Notes under the pieces: model-generated
What the model saw: the letters and a program-made list of their open reading frames with translations, nothing else
The model's database searches: none
Told to the model about the DNA's origin: nothing
Program-made: the position numbers and the translations under genes
Shown: piece by piece, positions 10,611 through 25,613 of the stretch
Numbering within the stretch: position 1 is the stretch's first letter
Layout: the number at the start of each line of letters is the position of its first letter
Origin: Closterium sp. NIES-65
Taxonomy: Eukaryota > Streptophyta > Zygnematophyceae > Desmidiales > Closteriaceae
Reading direction: 5' to 3'
Length of the DNA stretch: 64,000 bases
NCBI GenBank assembly: GCA_948144175.1
Contig: CANXME010000386.1
Coordinates: 1-64,000 of the forward strand

Positions 10611-12599
10611 CACGAGTGACCTCGACAGGCTCGACCGCGTCTACCTGGGACACACCTGAAGGGGCAGGACCCTGAGGGGGGAGGGGGTCTACCGGGGGGG
10701 GACCTGGTACCAAGAAGAGTGGGGGCGGGGGGAGGGACGGAGTGCGGTAGGGGAAGAGGCGGTAGTAGGGTACCGACTCGTCGAACGTGACATCCTGGGA
10801 GAACAGAACACGTCGAGAGGTGGGGTGGTAGAACTGCCACCCAGGGGCGTCGGGGGGGAACCCCAGGAAGACGCAGGGAGAAGCGCGAGGGGACAGTTTG
10901 TCCGCAGACAGGTCGCGAACAAACGCCCGAGATCCCAAGACCCGGAACGCCGACGCATCGCCAACCTTCCCCGTCAACAGCAGGGCTGGGGAGGTCTCCG
11001 GGCTGGAGACCCTGGGGTGAAGATTGATCTGGTGCGCCGCGTACCTGACCGCAAACGGCCACAGAAAATGGGGAGCTGCCGCATGCATCATGGACGTACG
11101 AGCGACGTCCATGACCATGCCCATGCGGCGCTCTGCAATCCCATTCTGCTGCGGTGAGTCCGGAAGCGTGAAGGTCTGACGGATGCCTCGCGCACGACAG
11201 TAGGCACGCAGAAGGCCAGAGGAGAACTCTCCGCCTCTGTCCGAGTGCAGACGCAAAACAGGGAGGTCAGAGCCAAAGCTCTGCCTAAGCTGGAGACGAG
11301 CCGCGCGGATCCAGTCGATCAGCACCGCAGTGACATCACCCTTGCTGCGCAAGGGGAAGACTGTGGTGTATCGCGAGTAGTCGTCAACAACAAGCAGGAA
11401 GTAGCGCTCCTGACCCTGTCCACGGACGCGGGCTGGGCCCCACACGTCCATGTGAAGCGTCTGCAACGGGGCCTCTGTCGGAGGAAACTGGGAGGAGTGA
11501 GGGGCAGCACGCTGGCGCCGCTCAACACAGGGGACACAGGCAGGGCCAGGGCCCTGAGGAAGGGGAGGGAGGGACCGGGGAAGACCAGACACTAGAAGAC
11601 GGGAGGCCATACCTCTGAGCCGAAGCAGAGAGGGGTGGCCAAGGCGGTGGTGCCAGAGGAGGGTCTCGTGCGACAGACGGCGACACGAACAGGGGGCAGA
11701 CTCAGGACCAGACCTGGACGCTGAAGCAAACACCTGACCAAAAGAAGGGACCCTACCAGACCCAGCACCTGGAGGAGAAGCAGTGGTCATTGTGTACAGG
11801 CTCGACCCTGGCCGACGTGTAAACGTAGCCAGGTGGCGACCTGTGCTAGCCTCCGTGCAGTGTGTCACCCGCTGACGAGCAGGAGTGAACTGGTGGACAC
11901 CCGCATCCTGTAGGTCAGCACCACTCACTAGGTTCGTCGAGAACGAGGGGAGGTAGAGACCAGACAGGGTGCCAGAGGGGGCCGCCGGACACGGGAGGAC
12001 AGTGGAGAAGCGAGACAGGACAGGCCCCCCAGAGGGGTCAGCTAGGGACACCGCAACCGGCCGACTCAGCGGCGTGAGAGTGGTGCGGTCCCGAAAGAAG
12101 GAGCGAGAGGCCCCAGAGTCTAGGGTGAAGGTGTGAGAGGCCGAAGCCGACACAGTACCTGAGAGGGCAGACTCACCAGTACCTGAGCGTACAGGCGCAG
12201 TGGCACCTAGCGCAGCAGCCTTACAGGCACCTAGAGCAGCAGTACCAATGCCCGGGTCGGGCGGGAAACACCGGTAACAGTCATCCTCATCACTACCAGT
12301 CACAGCATACATAGCAGTAAGGATAGCATCAAAGTCAAGATCATAAATAGCTACACCAGCCCTAGACAGCTCTCCCCAGCGGGGGATCTCAGCGGCCTCC
12401 GGAAACTGCTGACGCCAGGCGTCGGTCAGGCGGCCAAAGCAGCGGCGGGCGGTGTGGGTGCCTCCACACTTCTCACCCGCGCGGTCGCCGATGCGAAGAA
12501 CGTAGGGGCAGGGACCAAACGCCCCACCACGCTGACGCTGCAAGTACCACTCACGGAGCTGCTGAGGGGCGGGGATGGTGCGAGAGCGCTGCTGCTGCT

Positions 12600-12697
12600 G
12601 TGGCTGCTGCTGCTGCTGCTGCTGGCGCTGACCACCCCCAGTGCTGCTCCGCTGGGACGAGCCACTCCGACCCCCGCCTCCACCGCCACCCCCGCCT

Positions 12698-12729
<32 letters not shown>

Positions 12730-12930
12730 CCCACCGGCACCCTCGCCCCCGCCGCTCCCACCGCCTCCTCCGCTACCACCTCCGCCGCCACCTCCGCCTC
12801 CACCGCCGCCACCAGTACCTCCACTCCCACCACCACCTCCACTGCCACCCCCACTCCCCCCGCCGGCCCCACCTCCTCCGCCACTGCCCCCGCTAGCTCC
12901 ACCCGCTCCCTTGCCCCCCTTGCCCTTGCC
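12600..12930 (-). repeat. Gag polyglycine-coding low-complexity tract of element B
   Basis: CCACCGCC/CCTCC-type triplet repeats (plus strand) that read as Gly-rich sequence on the coding strand and open every other frame. The equivalent tract exists in A (6540-6760), C (59560-59760) and D (49255-49400). Confidence 0.8.
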
Positions 12931-13722
12931 AGAGCGGCGCCTACCGCTGGGGGCAGACGCCGCACCGACCGACTCAAAACCAGCGAGGTCGGCCGCAGCA
13001 GCAGAGGCGACAGAGGGCAGCAGGGGGGAAGGAGAACACCCCTCAAAGATGGGGGTGCGAGGGTCACCACGGGAGGCCCCTACAGCGACTATGCTCTTCT
13101 CAGCCGCGAGCAGGGACTCCTCAAGGAGGTCGACAGTGAGGGTGGTGGGACAGACAGAGAGAAACTAGTCCCTAACGACACGAAGGGACTCAGGGAGACG
13201 GGTGACTAGAAAGTAGAGAGTGATGTACATGGGAGGAGGGTTTGCGGCGCGGAACTCAGCAGGAAGCGCAGCGCGGTAGCGAGTGTCACTAGCGCGGAGG
13301 TGGGTAACGAGGTCAGCGACAGTGGGAAAGGCAGCGAGGTTAGGGAAGAGAAACGGTAGCATGAGGCGGCTCAGCGTAGCGAAGGAAGGGGAGGAGTAGC
13401 GCGCAACTACAGCGTCGTACAAGGCCTGAGCGGTATTGCACTGACTAAAGTGGGCACGCTCGGAGGAAGGGAGGTGGCGACGCACAGCAAGACGTGCAGC
13501 AGCATCGCGTGTCGCCCACTTGGAGCGAACGGCGGGGTCAGCATCATCAGGAGGGGCAGGGACAGCGCCAGAGACAAAGTCTAAGAGTGAAACCTCATCG
13601 ATCGCATCGCACAGTAAGTACAGCTGCAGGTCCTCAATCCAGACTGCAAAGTTAATGGCGCGACCCTCAGCGTCAAAGGCGAGGACAGTGGGGGTGGCCA
13701 TTGTAGCAGCTGACAGTCTCAC

Positions 13723-14625
13723 CGGGCAGGAAGAGTCGGGTAGGTCAGCGGCACAGCAACACGGCCCAGGAGCAGCAGCAGCCCCACAGGAGCAGGAGCG
13801 CGGCTCCTCTGGCGGCTCGGGCGGCTCGGGCGGCTCGGGCGGCTCAGGCGGCTCGGGCGGCTCGGGCGGCTCGGGCGGCTCGGGCGGCTCGGGCGGCGTG
13901 GGCGGCTCGGGCGGCTCGGGCGGCGTGGGCGTCTCGCGGGCGGCACGTAGGCGGTAGCACGGGCGGGTACACGGGCGGCTGCACGGTCTGGTCGTCGGGC
14001 GGCGCTAGGGCGGCGCGTGGGCGGCGGTCTGGGCAGCGCGACGGGCGGCGCGTTGGGCAGCGCAACGGGCGGCGCTAGGGCGGGCAGCGGGCAGCGCGAC
14101 GGGCGGCGCTAGAGCGCCTGCACGGGCAGCGCGACGGGCGGCGCTAGGGCGGCTGCACGGGCAGCGCGACGGGCGGCGCTCACGGGCGGCGCTCACGGGC
14201 GGCGCTCACGGGCGGCGGCGCACGGGCGGCAGCGCACGGGCAGGCCGCGGGCGGCTAACGGGCGCTAGGGCGGGGCGGCGCTAGAGCGGCTGCACGGGCA
14301 GCGCGACGGGCTGCGCTAGGGCGGCTGCACGGGCAGCGCGACGGGCGGCGCTAGGGCGGCTGCATGGGCAGCGCGACGGGCTGCGCACACGGGCGGCGCT
14401 CACGGGCGGCGGCGCACGGGCAGCAGCGCACGGGCAGGCCGCGGGCGGTTAACGGGCGCAAGGGCGGGCGCCGGGCGCTAGGGCGCTAGGGCTGGCGCTA
14501 GGGCGGGCGCTAGGGCGGGCGCTAGGGCGGGCGCTAGGGAAGGCGCTAGGGCACTACGGCGCTAGGGCAGGAAAAAAAAAAATTCTAAGTGGTGGGCCCT
14601 AAGCACAGTTCCCACAGGGGAACCT
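13723..14625 (-). repeat. Leader minisatellites of element B
   Basis: Non-coding leader between PBS and gag. 13810-13935 holds about 14 copies of the 9-bp unit GGCTCGGGC. 14000-14460 holds longer degenerate units built from GGGCAGCGCGACGGGCGGCG and CTAGGGCGGCTGCAC. 14460-14570 holds GGGCGCTAGGGC repeats. A short A-run (14573-14582) follows the last repeats. Confidence 0.8.
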
Positions 14626-14637
14626 GCTCTGATTCCA
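14626..14637 (-). other. Primer-binding site of element B
   Basis: On the minus strand TGGAATCAGAGC directly follows the 5' LTR. It differs by one base from TGGTATCAGAGC, the plant copia site complementary to the 3' end of initiator tRNA-Met. Confidence 0.85.
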
Positions 14638-14772
14638 TGAGAAGATGTGAACGAGAGAATGAGTGAACTATGAAATGAAGTGAGTACAAATATGAAACCC
14701 TAATTGGGTTGTACCCCCTATGGGATACCCCACTATAGCCTACAGAAAAGAGTAAGCTATAATGTTCTGACA
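14638..14772 (-). repeat. 5' LTR of element B (135 bp)
   Basis: On the minus strand it begins TGTCAGAACATTATAGC and ends CACATCTTCTCA, immediately before the primer-binding site. It shares the core GTAGGCTATAGTGG and ATAGGGGGTACA with the LTRs of A, C and D but is clearly diverged from A's LTR, so A and B are not the two ends of a single insertion. Confidence 0.85.
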
Positions 14773-15375
14773 TAGATTATACCTATCTTTTGTAACAATT
14801 ATCCATAAATAGCCCCTCCTCTGGCATTGGTGTCCACTTCTCATGAAAGTAGACATGGCAATGGTGTCATAATGGTGGGGCGTTTTGCCCGAGAGGAGTT
14901 GTGATGTCGCTGTAATGATTACGCCGGCAGTCACTTTTAGGGTACGCTTTGGGGTGTGAAACACTGTTCGAATTCCCGCCTAGTTTTCACGCGAGGGCGG
15001 GAAACTCAAGTCATCGCAGGGTTTTCGTTCGCGCTGGCGGGAATTCAACCTCATCGCACGGGGCTCGCAACAGTCGCATGGAGTTGTAGACCCTTTCCCG
15101 CCCATTTTCTCCCACCGTGGGAGAAATTTTACAGTCGGGGTCACCCTGCTATCGAACAGGACCTTAGTCATATCTTCGTTATTCATTATTCTGAGCACTC
15201 CCTTTTACAACTCATAACATTTTTTGTCGCTCGGACAGCTCGGCATGGGACTACACTGTCCCTGTGCGTCATTCCTTGTGCCTCGCGCCATCGAAAATCA
15301 TGTTACGCGTCGAGTTTCACCGCTCCAATCCGCGAAGCGGAAACAACAGGCGAGACAGATACACCTGCCTTGTTA
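14773..15375. other. Unannotated spacer between element B and the Harbinger element
   Basis: About 600 bp of lower GC content with GCGGGAATT and GCGGGAAA motifs repeated between 14975 and 15060. No convincing gene, RNA or transposon end is visible apart from the flanking LTR and the TTA target site at 15373-15375. Confidence 0.5.
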
Positions 15376-15440
15376 GGGCGTATCCAGGTTCAGGTCATGA
15401 GCACTTTTCCGGGCATGCGCAAATTGCGGATGACCCAAAC
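15376..15440 (+). repeat. Left terminal inverted repeat of the Harbinger element
   Basis: Begins GGGCGTATCCAGGTTCAGG and ends in GCGGATGACCCAAA. The right TIR (18847-18923) reads the same way on the opposite strand with a few indels. Confidence 0.88.
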
Positions 15441-15831
15441 TGCACATAACACCACTTCGCGGCCTTCGTGCGTGAGCGACCCGTAAACTGGCGCGCACGT
15501 TTCCCCGCCCAGAAAGCGACTCCCGTCAACCGTCGCACCCAATCGGGCCGGGCCAAACCACCACACACGAAACACTCCTACCGTCCCACGCGACACTCAA
15601 CCCACTCACCACACCGTCAAAATTCCCGGCGGGAAAAGTCACATTCAGATCTGCGCGGTTCCACAACGCCACCCAACCACCAAACTTGGCTACAATTTCG
15701 CACTCCTTTGGTTTCCGAGGCCCTAAGGTTACTCCACAAAGCATAGATCGCATCCAGAACTTCATACAAGCCCACCAAAACTCTCTCTACTCTCCCGCAA
15801 CCTATCCCCAGCTCACGTCCATAGTAGAGCA

Positions 15832-17182
15832 ATGCCCCCACGCCGGAGCACGCGCGGCAAGGGGAAAGATAGATTTAGCGACGATGAGCCTATGGAGGAC
15901 CCACCGTATGTCGCATGGATGAAAGAGCAGAAGAAGCAGGGGAAGCCGTCCCCGTCAATCAAGCATATGGCAAAGGCCAAGCGTGACTCCGCCGGCGCAT
16001 CCACTAGCGGAGGTGCACGGCGTGACTACGACGATGGCGCCGACACTGACGTCAGCGACGACGATCTCGAAGAGATCGTCTCGGAATCAGACAGCGAAGC
16101 CGATTCCGACAACGACAAGGATGGGAGCGACGACGACGGCCAGGATGAGGACGGCGGCGAAGAGGCAAGCGGCGACGAACGCAGCACGCGCGCGTCGAAG
16201 AAGGACAAGCGCCCGCCTGCACCGCGCAATAAGCGGGTGTGGTCGGACGCCGAGCTGGCCGTCCTTGCGGCCGCACGGTGGAACACAAAGGACGATTTGA
16301 AAGCGATGCAGGGCAAGCAAGGGAGTCAGTACTGGATGAAACTGCGTGCACACATCGTCGAAGGGGACGCCTCGTGGAACCGCGATGAGGGGCAGATGTC
16401 GAACGTGTGGAAACGCTTGGAGAAAAAGTACCTAAAAACGAAACGTGGTGAAGGGCAGAGCGGCGAGAAAGCAATCAAGAAAAAGCCGTGGTGGGAGTAC
16501 GTGTATAATCTCAAGAAGCACTCGGCCAAGGCGAAGGCTCACGCACTGGACGGAGGAGGCGCCGCCACCGTGGACGTCCCTGCATACGCCCCGGTGCCCG
16601 GAACCACCGAGCGTGAGACGTCGGGCCCATCGACTCTGGAACTCCAACGCGGTGGCCGTCGGGCAAAGAGAACGCCAGGTTAGTGTTGGGTTGGAAAGGC
16701 AGTGTTCGTGGTCTAATGCCTAAGTATTACCGTGAGTCACTGCAATTGACCACTCTTGCATTATACTTCTCAACAAATACATGCAATCAAATAGCAACAA
16801 AGCCGCCTTATTACCAACTATGCCTACACCCTCCCCTACAGACGCTGGTGACACTCCGCCACCCAAACGAAGGCGGGTATACGAGACCGCCACTATGGTA
16901 GCAGCAAAGCTGGTGAGCGATGCCATCAACTCCACCAACGTGAACGTGGTGCGCCGGCTTCAAGACTCCACTCAGACGCTTGTCGCCGTCATGAACATGC
17001 GGCCCTTCAGGCTGGCGTGCGATTGCAGATGGCCACACCGCACGCATAACAGGCTGCGCCTCAGACGACGCCGGACCTCGCGCCACCTGTCGATGCTACC
17101 GACGCCAACATGGCGTTCACGGAGGAGGTGGCGGAGCAGCCCGAGCCTTAGCGCGTTGACCTCGGCAGACGGTGACGCCTGA
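15832..17182 (+). CDS. Harbinger ORF1: Myb/SANT-like DNA-binding protein, spliced
   Basis: Exon 1 (15832-16678) encodes an N-terminus with basic patches, an acidic Asp/Glu/Ser tract (residues about 67-118) and a Myb/trihelix-like domain (about 134-205: KRVWSDAELAVLAAARW, SQYWMKLRAHI, MSNVWKRLEKKYLK). The frame meets TAG at 16681, but CAG|GTTAGT at 16678/16679 and CTACAG at 16836-16841 define a 163-bp GT-AG intron that removes it. Exon 2 then reads DAGDTPPPKRRRVYETATM in phase; PPPKRRRV is a likely nuclear localisation signal. After about 16990 the reading becomes unconvincing and another frame (EHAALQAGVRLQM) looks more natural, so a frameshift probably ends the true protein. In this superfamily ORF1 works with the transposase in nuclear import and end binding. 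Confidence 0.7.
16679..16841 (+). other. Candidate GT-AG intron in Harbinger ORF1
   Basis: Donor CAG|GTTAGT, acceptor after CCCCTACAG. Splicing joins a one-base remainder to AC and restores GAC, keeping the frame and removing the TAG at 16681-16683. The intron is AT-richer than the exons and has a pyrimidine-rich 3' end. Confidence 0.65.
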
Positions 17183-18326
17183 GGTAAGCCCGATGGATGT
17201 GCTTGCCAAAGTGGTGTCGGCGCGCGCGCAGATCGGCAAGTGTTGGGTTGTCTAGGCTCGGCCAGTGATAACGATCCATGCCGCTCTTAGTCCACCAGCC
17301 GTTCGGGAGCCCTGCCCATATGTAGCGTCGGGGGTTGTGCGTTTTCATCCTTGGAGTACTGACGGTCTGCAACATGTTGTGCAGGATGATGATGCAGGCC
17401 GTTCCTGCACACACGCGCCAGAGCTTGCTCTCGTGCCTGCGCGAGAAGAGCCTCCAACGCCCCTTCAGTGCGCCGATCGTGCGCTCAACGACCATCCTGG
17501 TCGCGGACTGGACGTAGTTGTACGTCTGCTCCCACTTCTTCATAAGGCGTCGACGTGGTGCGTGCAGGGGGGTGAGCATGTAGGACCTCAATGGGTATGC
17601 GGCGTCACCCACTAACTGATAGGGGGCGATTTCTCCACTCTCTAGCCTGCCATGCAGATCTGATGTAGAGAAAACACCTTGATCATGCATTGAGCCCGGA
17701 TTGCCAACCGTGTAGTCCCAAATGACTCCCTTTGAATCACACGTGACCTGAAGTTGCACACTGTATACCGACTTCCTGTTGTAGTAGTCCCCACGGTGTG
17801 CCTCCATGCCGCGAATCTCAACATGTGTACCGTCAATCGCGCCAATCACGTTGGGGACTCCTTTGATGGCCTTGAAGTCCAGCGCCATCTCCTCCCGCAC
17901 TTCTTCAGGAGGGAACTGCTCCCAGTCCCGCTTGAACTTGCGGGGAAACCAGACCCATAAGGCATCCACAAGGCGGTGGATGAGGCCCCTTGTCAGCCCA
18001 AACATTAGGCTCATGTCGTGGTAGGTCATGGCACTGGGAAAGTATTTGATCGGGATAAGACATCAGAGAGATAGTGGGACCTCGTTCACCTCCACAAAGC
18101 GCGACATTGGATGAGCCATTTTGTCAGCGATGAGGTCGAGTACTTCCCGCGTGATGCGGAAAGTGTCTTCAAACTCCTCGTCAAACATGGCGCGTATCTC
18201 CTCGACCCAATAGGCCACCCGTTCCTGGCGCTTGCGCTTCCGACTTTCGCGGCGGGCGGTTTCACGTCGCCCGTGCTCCCCATCCTCTGCCTGAGCCATA
18301 TGGAGGATATTGGTTAACCACTCCAA
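17148..18326 (-). pseudogene. Harbinger DDE transposase with one in-frame TGA
   Basis: Two segments in the same minus-strand frame, 18326-18063 (87 codons, MEWLTNILHMAQ start, basic ERRESRKRKRQER-like region) and 18029-17148 (293 codons), are separated only by TGA at 18063-18065. The second shows the DDE_Tnp_4 pattern: GAIDGTHVEI (Asp at residue about 66), PGSMHDQGVF (Asp about 116), LVGDAAYPLRSYM (Asp about 142) and VVERTIGALKGRW (Glu about 182), with an upstream helix-turn-helix-like stretch (SLMFGLTRGLIHRLVD). The enzyme would cut and paste the element at TWA targets. The TGA could be a CGA-to-TGA change or mark a missed splice; no intron that keeps frame was found. Confidence 0.85.
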
Positions 18327-18846
18327 TGCGGCTAGAGATACTACACGCTACCAGGAGGTGAGGAGGTGCTCATGCCATAGGTGTAAGGCCACACACAGGA
18401 TGAGAACCTGTGCGCTGACCATGGTTTATGGCCGCGCTGTAAAAGCCGAGAGGACGCGCTTAACGCATTAAGAGCCGTTGGCGCTCGCATTCTGTTCATT
18501 ACTGGATCGCGCAGTTGCTGGGAGCGCGTTTGTTGTGGGCGTCTTGGCGTGGAGCGGCTGGTTTCTTGTATATGGGGATCCTTGGCGTAGCGCTCAAACT
18601 ATGTGGAGTCTGTGTTGTGGCTCTGTAAAAAGTGTCACACAATTGTTACGGGGTTTTTTTACAAGTTTGGGAGGCGCAAATTTGACATTGACGGGCGTGA
18701 GTCAACTGAAGACGGTCGTCTACAGAGTGGTACTGAACATGGGGTCGCAGTGCATTATGATTGGTCGGGGGAACATTTTGACTGACGGTCGCATGCAGTT
18801 GGATGGATGACCCGAAGTTCGGACCGCGCGCGCCTCGACGCCCCAC

Positions 18847-18923
18847 TTTGGGTCATGCGCTAATTGCGGATGCCCCAAACAGTAGAATGAACAGTGCTCA
18901 TGACTGGAACCAAAGATACGCCC
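18847..18923 (-). repeat. Right terminal inverted repeat of the Harbinger element
   Basis: On the minus strand it begins GGGCGTATCTTTGG, includes GTCATGAGCACTG and ends in ATGACCCAAAG. TTA (18924-18926) follows on the plus strand. The inner part is itself nearly palindromic around GCGCTAATTGCGG. Confidence 0.88.
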
Positions 18924-18926
18924 TTA

Positions 18927-19168
18927 CACCGCTCTCGCAGCCGAAAGACGAGAACCATCACATATTCAGGGATGACTGTTGGCCCATGCACCAACCAACT
19001 TCTGCATTACCACAGCAACACCTGGAACGCCCAGTCCTTTCGCCACTCCCTGTCGCCGCCTCCACGGCTCCATCCACAGCGCCGCTCCCGGTGATCCTTT
19101 CATAGGCGAAAGCTTGCGACGTCGCATTTCTCTTCGCCGCGGCTCCTCGCGAACGGCGCCGTGCGGCG
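18927..19168 (+). promoter_or_regulatory. Short upstream region of the LRR/F-box gene
   Basis: Only about 240 bp separate the Harbinger end from the ATG at 19169. No clear TATA box is visible. CCACCGTC/CTCCACGGC-type pyrimidine-rich stretches occur at 19040-19090. If transcription starts upstream of 18926, the promoter lies inside the transposon. Confidence 0.3.
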
Positions 19169-25003
<5,835 letters not shown>

Positions 25004-25060
25004 ATTTCATAAGCGCGTGCACTTCATGGCAAATGCAAATTTATATTTCTTCATTTCAAT

Positions 25061-25613
25061 TGTTGGGCTGAGTGCCCCTTAGGATCTTTGGTAGGATTAA
25101 TCTCTGGGTAGAGAGATGTAGTAGCGGAAGCATTAATTAAGAAATTCTGAACCACCTTGCGCTAGTATGTGAGGGCAAAGTTGCTGGGCTGAGACGCCCT
25201 AGGATCTTTGTAGAGTTAAAGTGATGAGTAAAGTGATGTAATAGCGGAAGCGTTTGAATAAAGTCCTTGAACCACCTTGCGCTAGTATGTGAGGGCAAAG
25301 TAAGTTGATTAAAGCAAAGAGATACAGGAATATATATATGAGTACAGAGAATATGAAGAGATATAATTGTAACTGTTTTACTGTTGCGGTTCGATACAGT
25401 GCGACTCGGGCAACAGCTCAATGTCGAGTCAGTTGTGTGTCCTTGCTGTCGCGCTGCGTCAGGTCAAAGGTCGCTGACCTTTGACTTTCTCGTAACCTCC
25501 AGCGGTTACGTTAACCTCCGAGGGTTGACTCGCGGTGCTTCGATTTTAGCTGCTTCGCTTGTGTCTTGAGTTTCGACATGACAGAGGCGCTTTAAGACTA
25601 TTTGTTCCCAACA
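25061..25613 (-). repeat. Left LTR of the dimer, composite (553 bp)
   Basis: It is two LTR types fused. 25182-25613 (432 bp) resembles the whole central LTR (TAAAGTGATGAGTAAAGTGATG, GAATAAAGTCCTTG). 25061-25181 is a second, outer LTR end that instead matches the right LTR (TGTTGGGCTGAGTGCCCCTTA, CTCTGGGTAGAG, GAAATTCTGAACC). On the minus strand it starts TGTTGGGAACAAAT and ends GCCCAACA. Confidence 0.88.

Larger units (their letters stand above)
10225..13722 (-). pseudogene. Element B Gag-protease-integrase reading frame with one TAG
   Basis: One frame runs from ATG at 13722 (MRLSAATMATPTVLAFDAEG; the second Met aligns with the Gag start of A and C) to the hinge near 10225. It is broken only by TAG at 13165-13167, where element C reads His (RDHFLSVCP). 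In order it holds Gag (13700-12750), a basic Gly-rich stretch, the cysteine motif CPYVLRIGDRAGEKC with GGTHTARRC (about 12500), the protease FTLDSGASRSFF (about 12110), the HHCC pre-integrase (WHHRLGHPSLL, CVPCVERR), integrase (VVDDYSRYT, LHSDRGGEFSS, QQNGIAERRMG) and a Pro-rich tail. Gag and Pol are in one frame, as in most copia elements. Confidence 0.85.
8096..14772 (-). mobile_element. Ty1/copia element B (3' end missing), minus strand
   Basis: 5' LTR (14638-14772), primer-binding site (14626-14637), leader (about 13723-14625), gag-pol (13722 to about 8096). Coding sequence stops inside RNase H after SVSWRATRSSSVL, at the point where DAGVWS/CEAEIYAG-type sequence is expected, and the leader of element A begins instead. 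The 3' quarter of RNase H, the polypurine tract and the 3' LTR are absent. It is the best preserved of the short-LTR copies, with one TAG and one frameshift. Confidence 0.85.
15376..18923 (+). mobile_element. PIF/Harbinger DNA transposon (3548 bp) with TIRs and TTA TSD
   Basis: Both ends start GGGCGTATC (left from 15376, right reverse complement from 18923) and stay alignable for about 65-77 bp: GTCATGAGCACT occurs in both, then a GGGCAT...ATGACCCAAA segment. The element is flanked on both sides by TTA (15373-15375 and 18924-18926), the 3-bp target duplication typical of PIF/Harbinger. Inside are the two genes expected for the superfamily, a Myb/SANT-like ORF1 on plus and a DDE transposase on minus, converging at about 17150-17180. 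The transposase carries one TGA, so this copy is probably not autonomous now. Confidence 0.92.

Noticed and set aside
13800-14570. Regular short repeats that could suggest a CRISPR-like array
   Set aside because: Units are contiguous with no unique spacers, the setting is eukaryotic, and the tract lies in a retrotransposon leader.
998-14772. Treating A and B as one insertion with a matching target duplication
   Set aside because: Bases next to the outer LTR ends (CGTGT at 993-997, TAGAT at 14773-14777) do not match and the two LTRs are strongly diverged.
18030-18065. A 47-bp intron (GTCCCA...TTCCCAG) removing the TGA in the Harbinger transposase
   Set aside because: Its length is not a multiple of three and splicing would put the downstream DDE domain out of frame.
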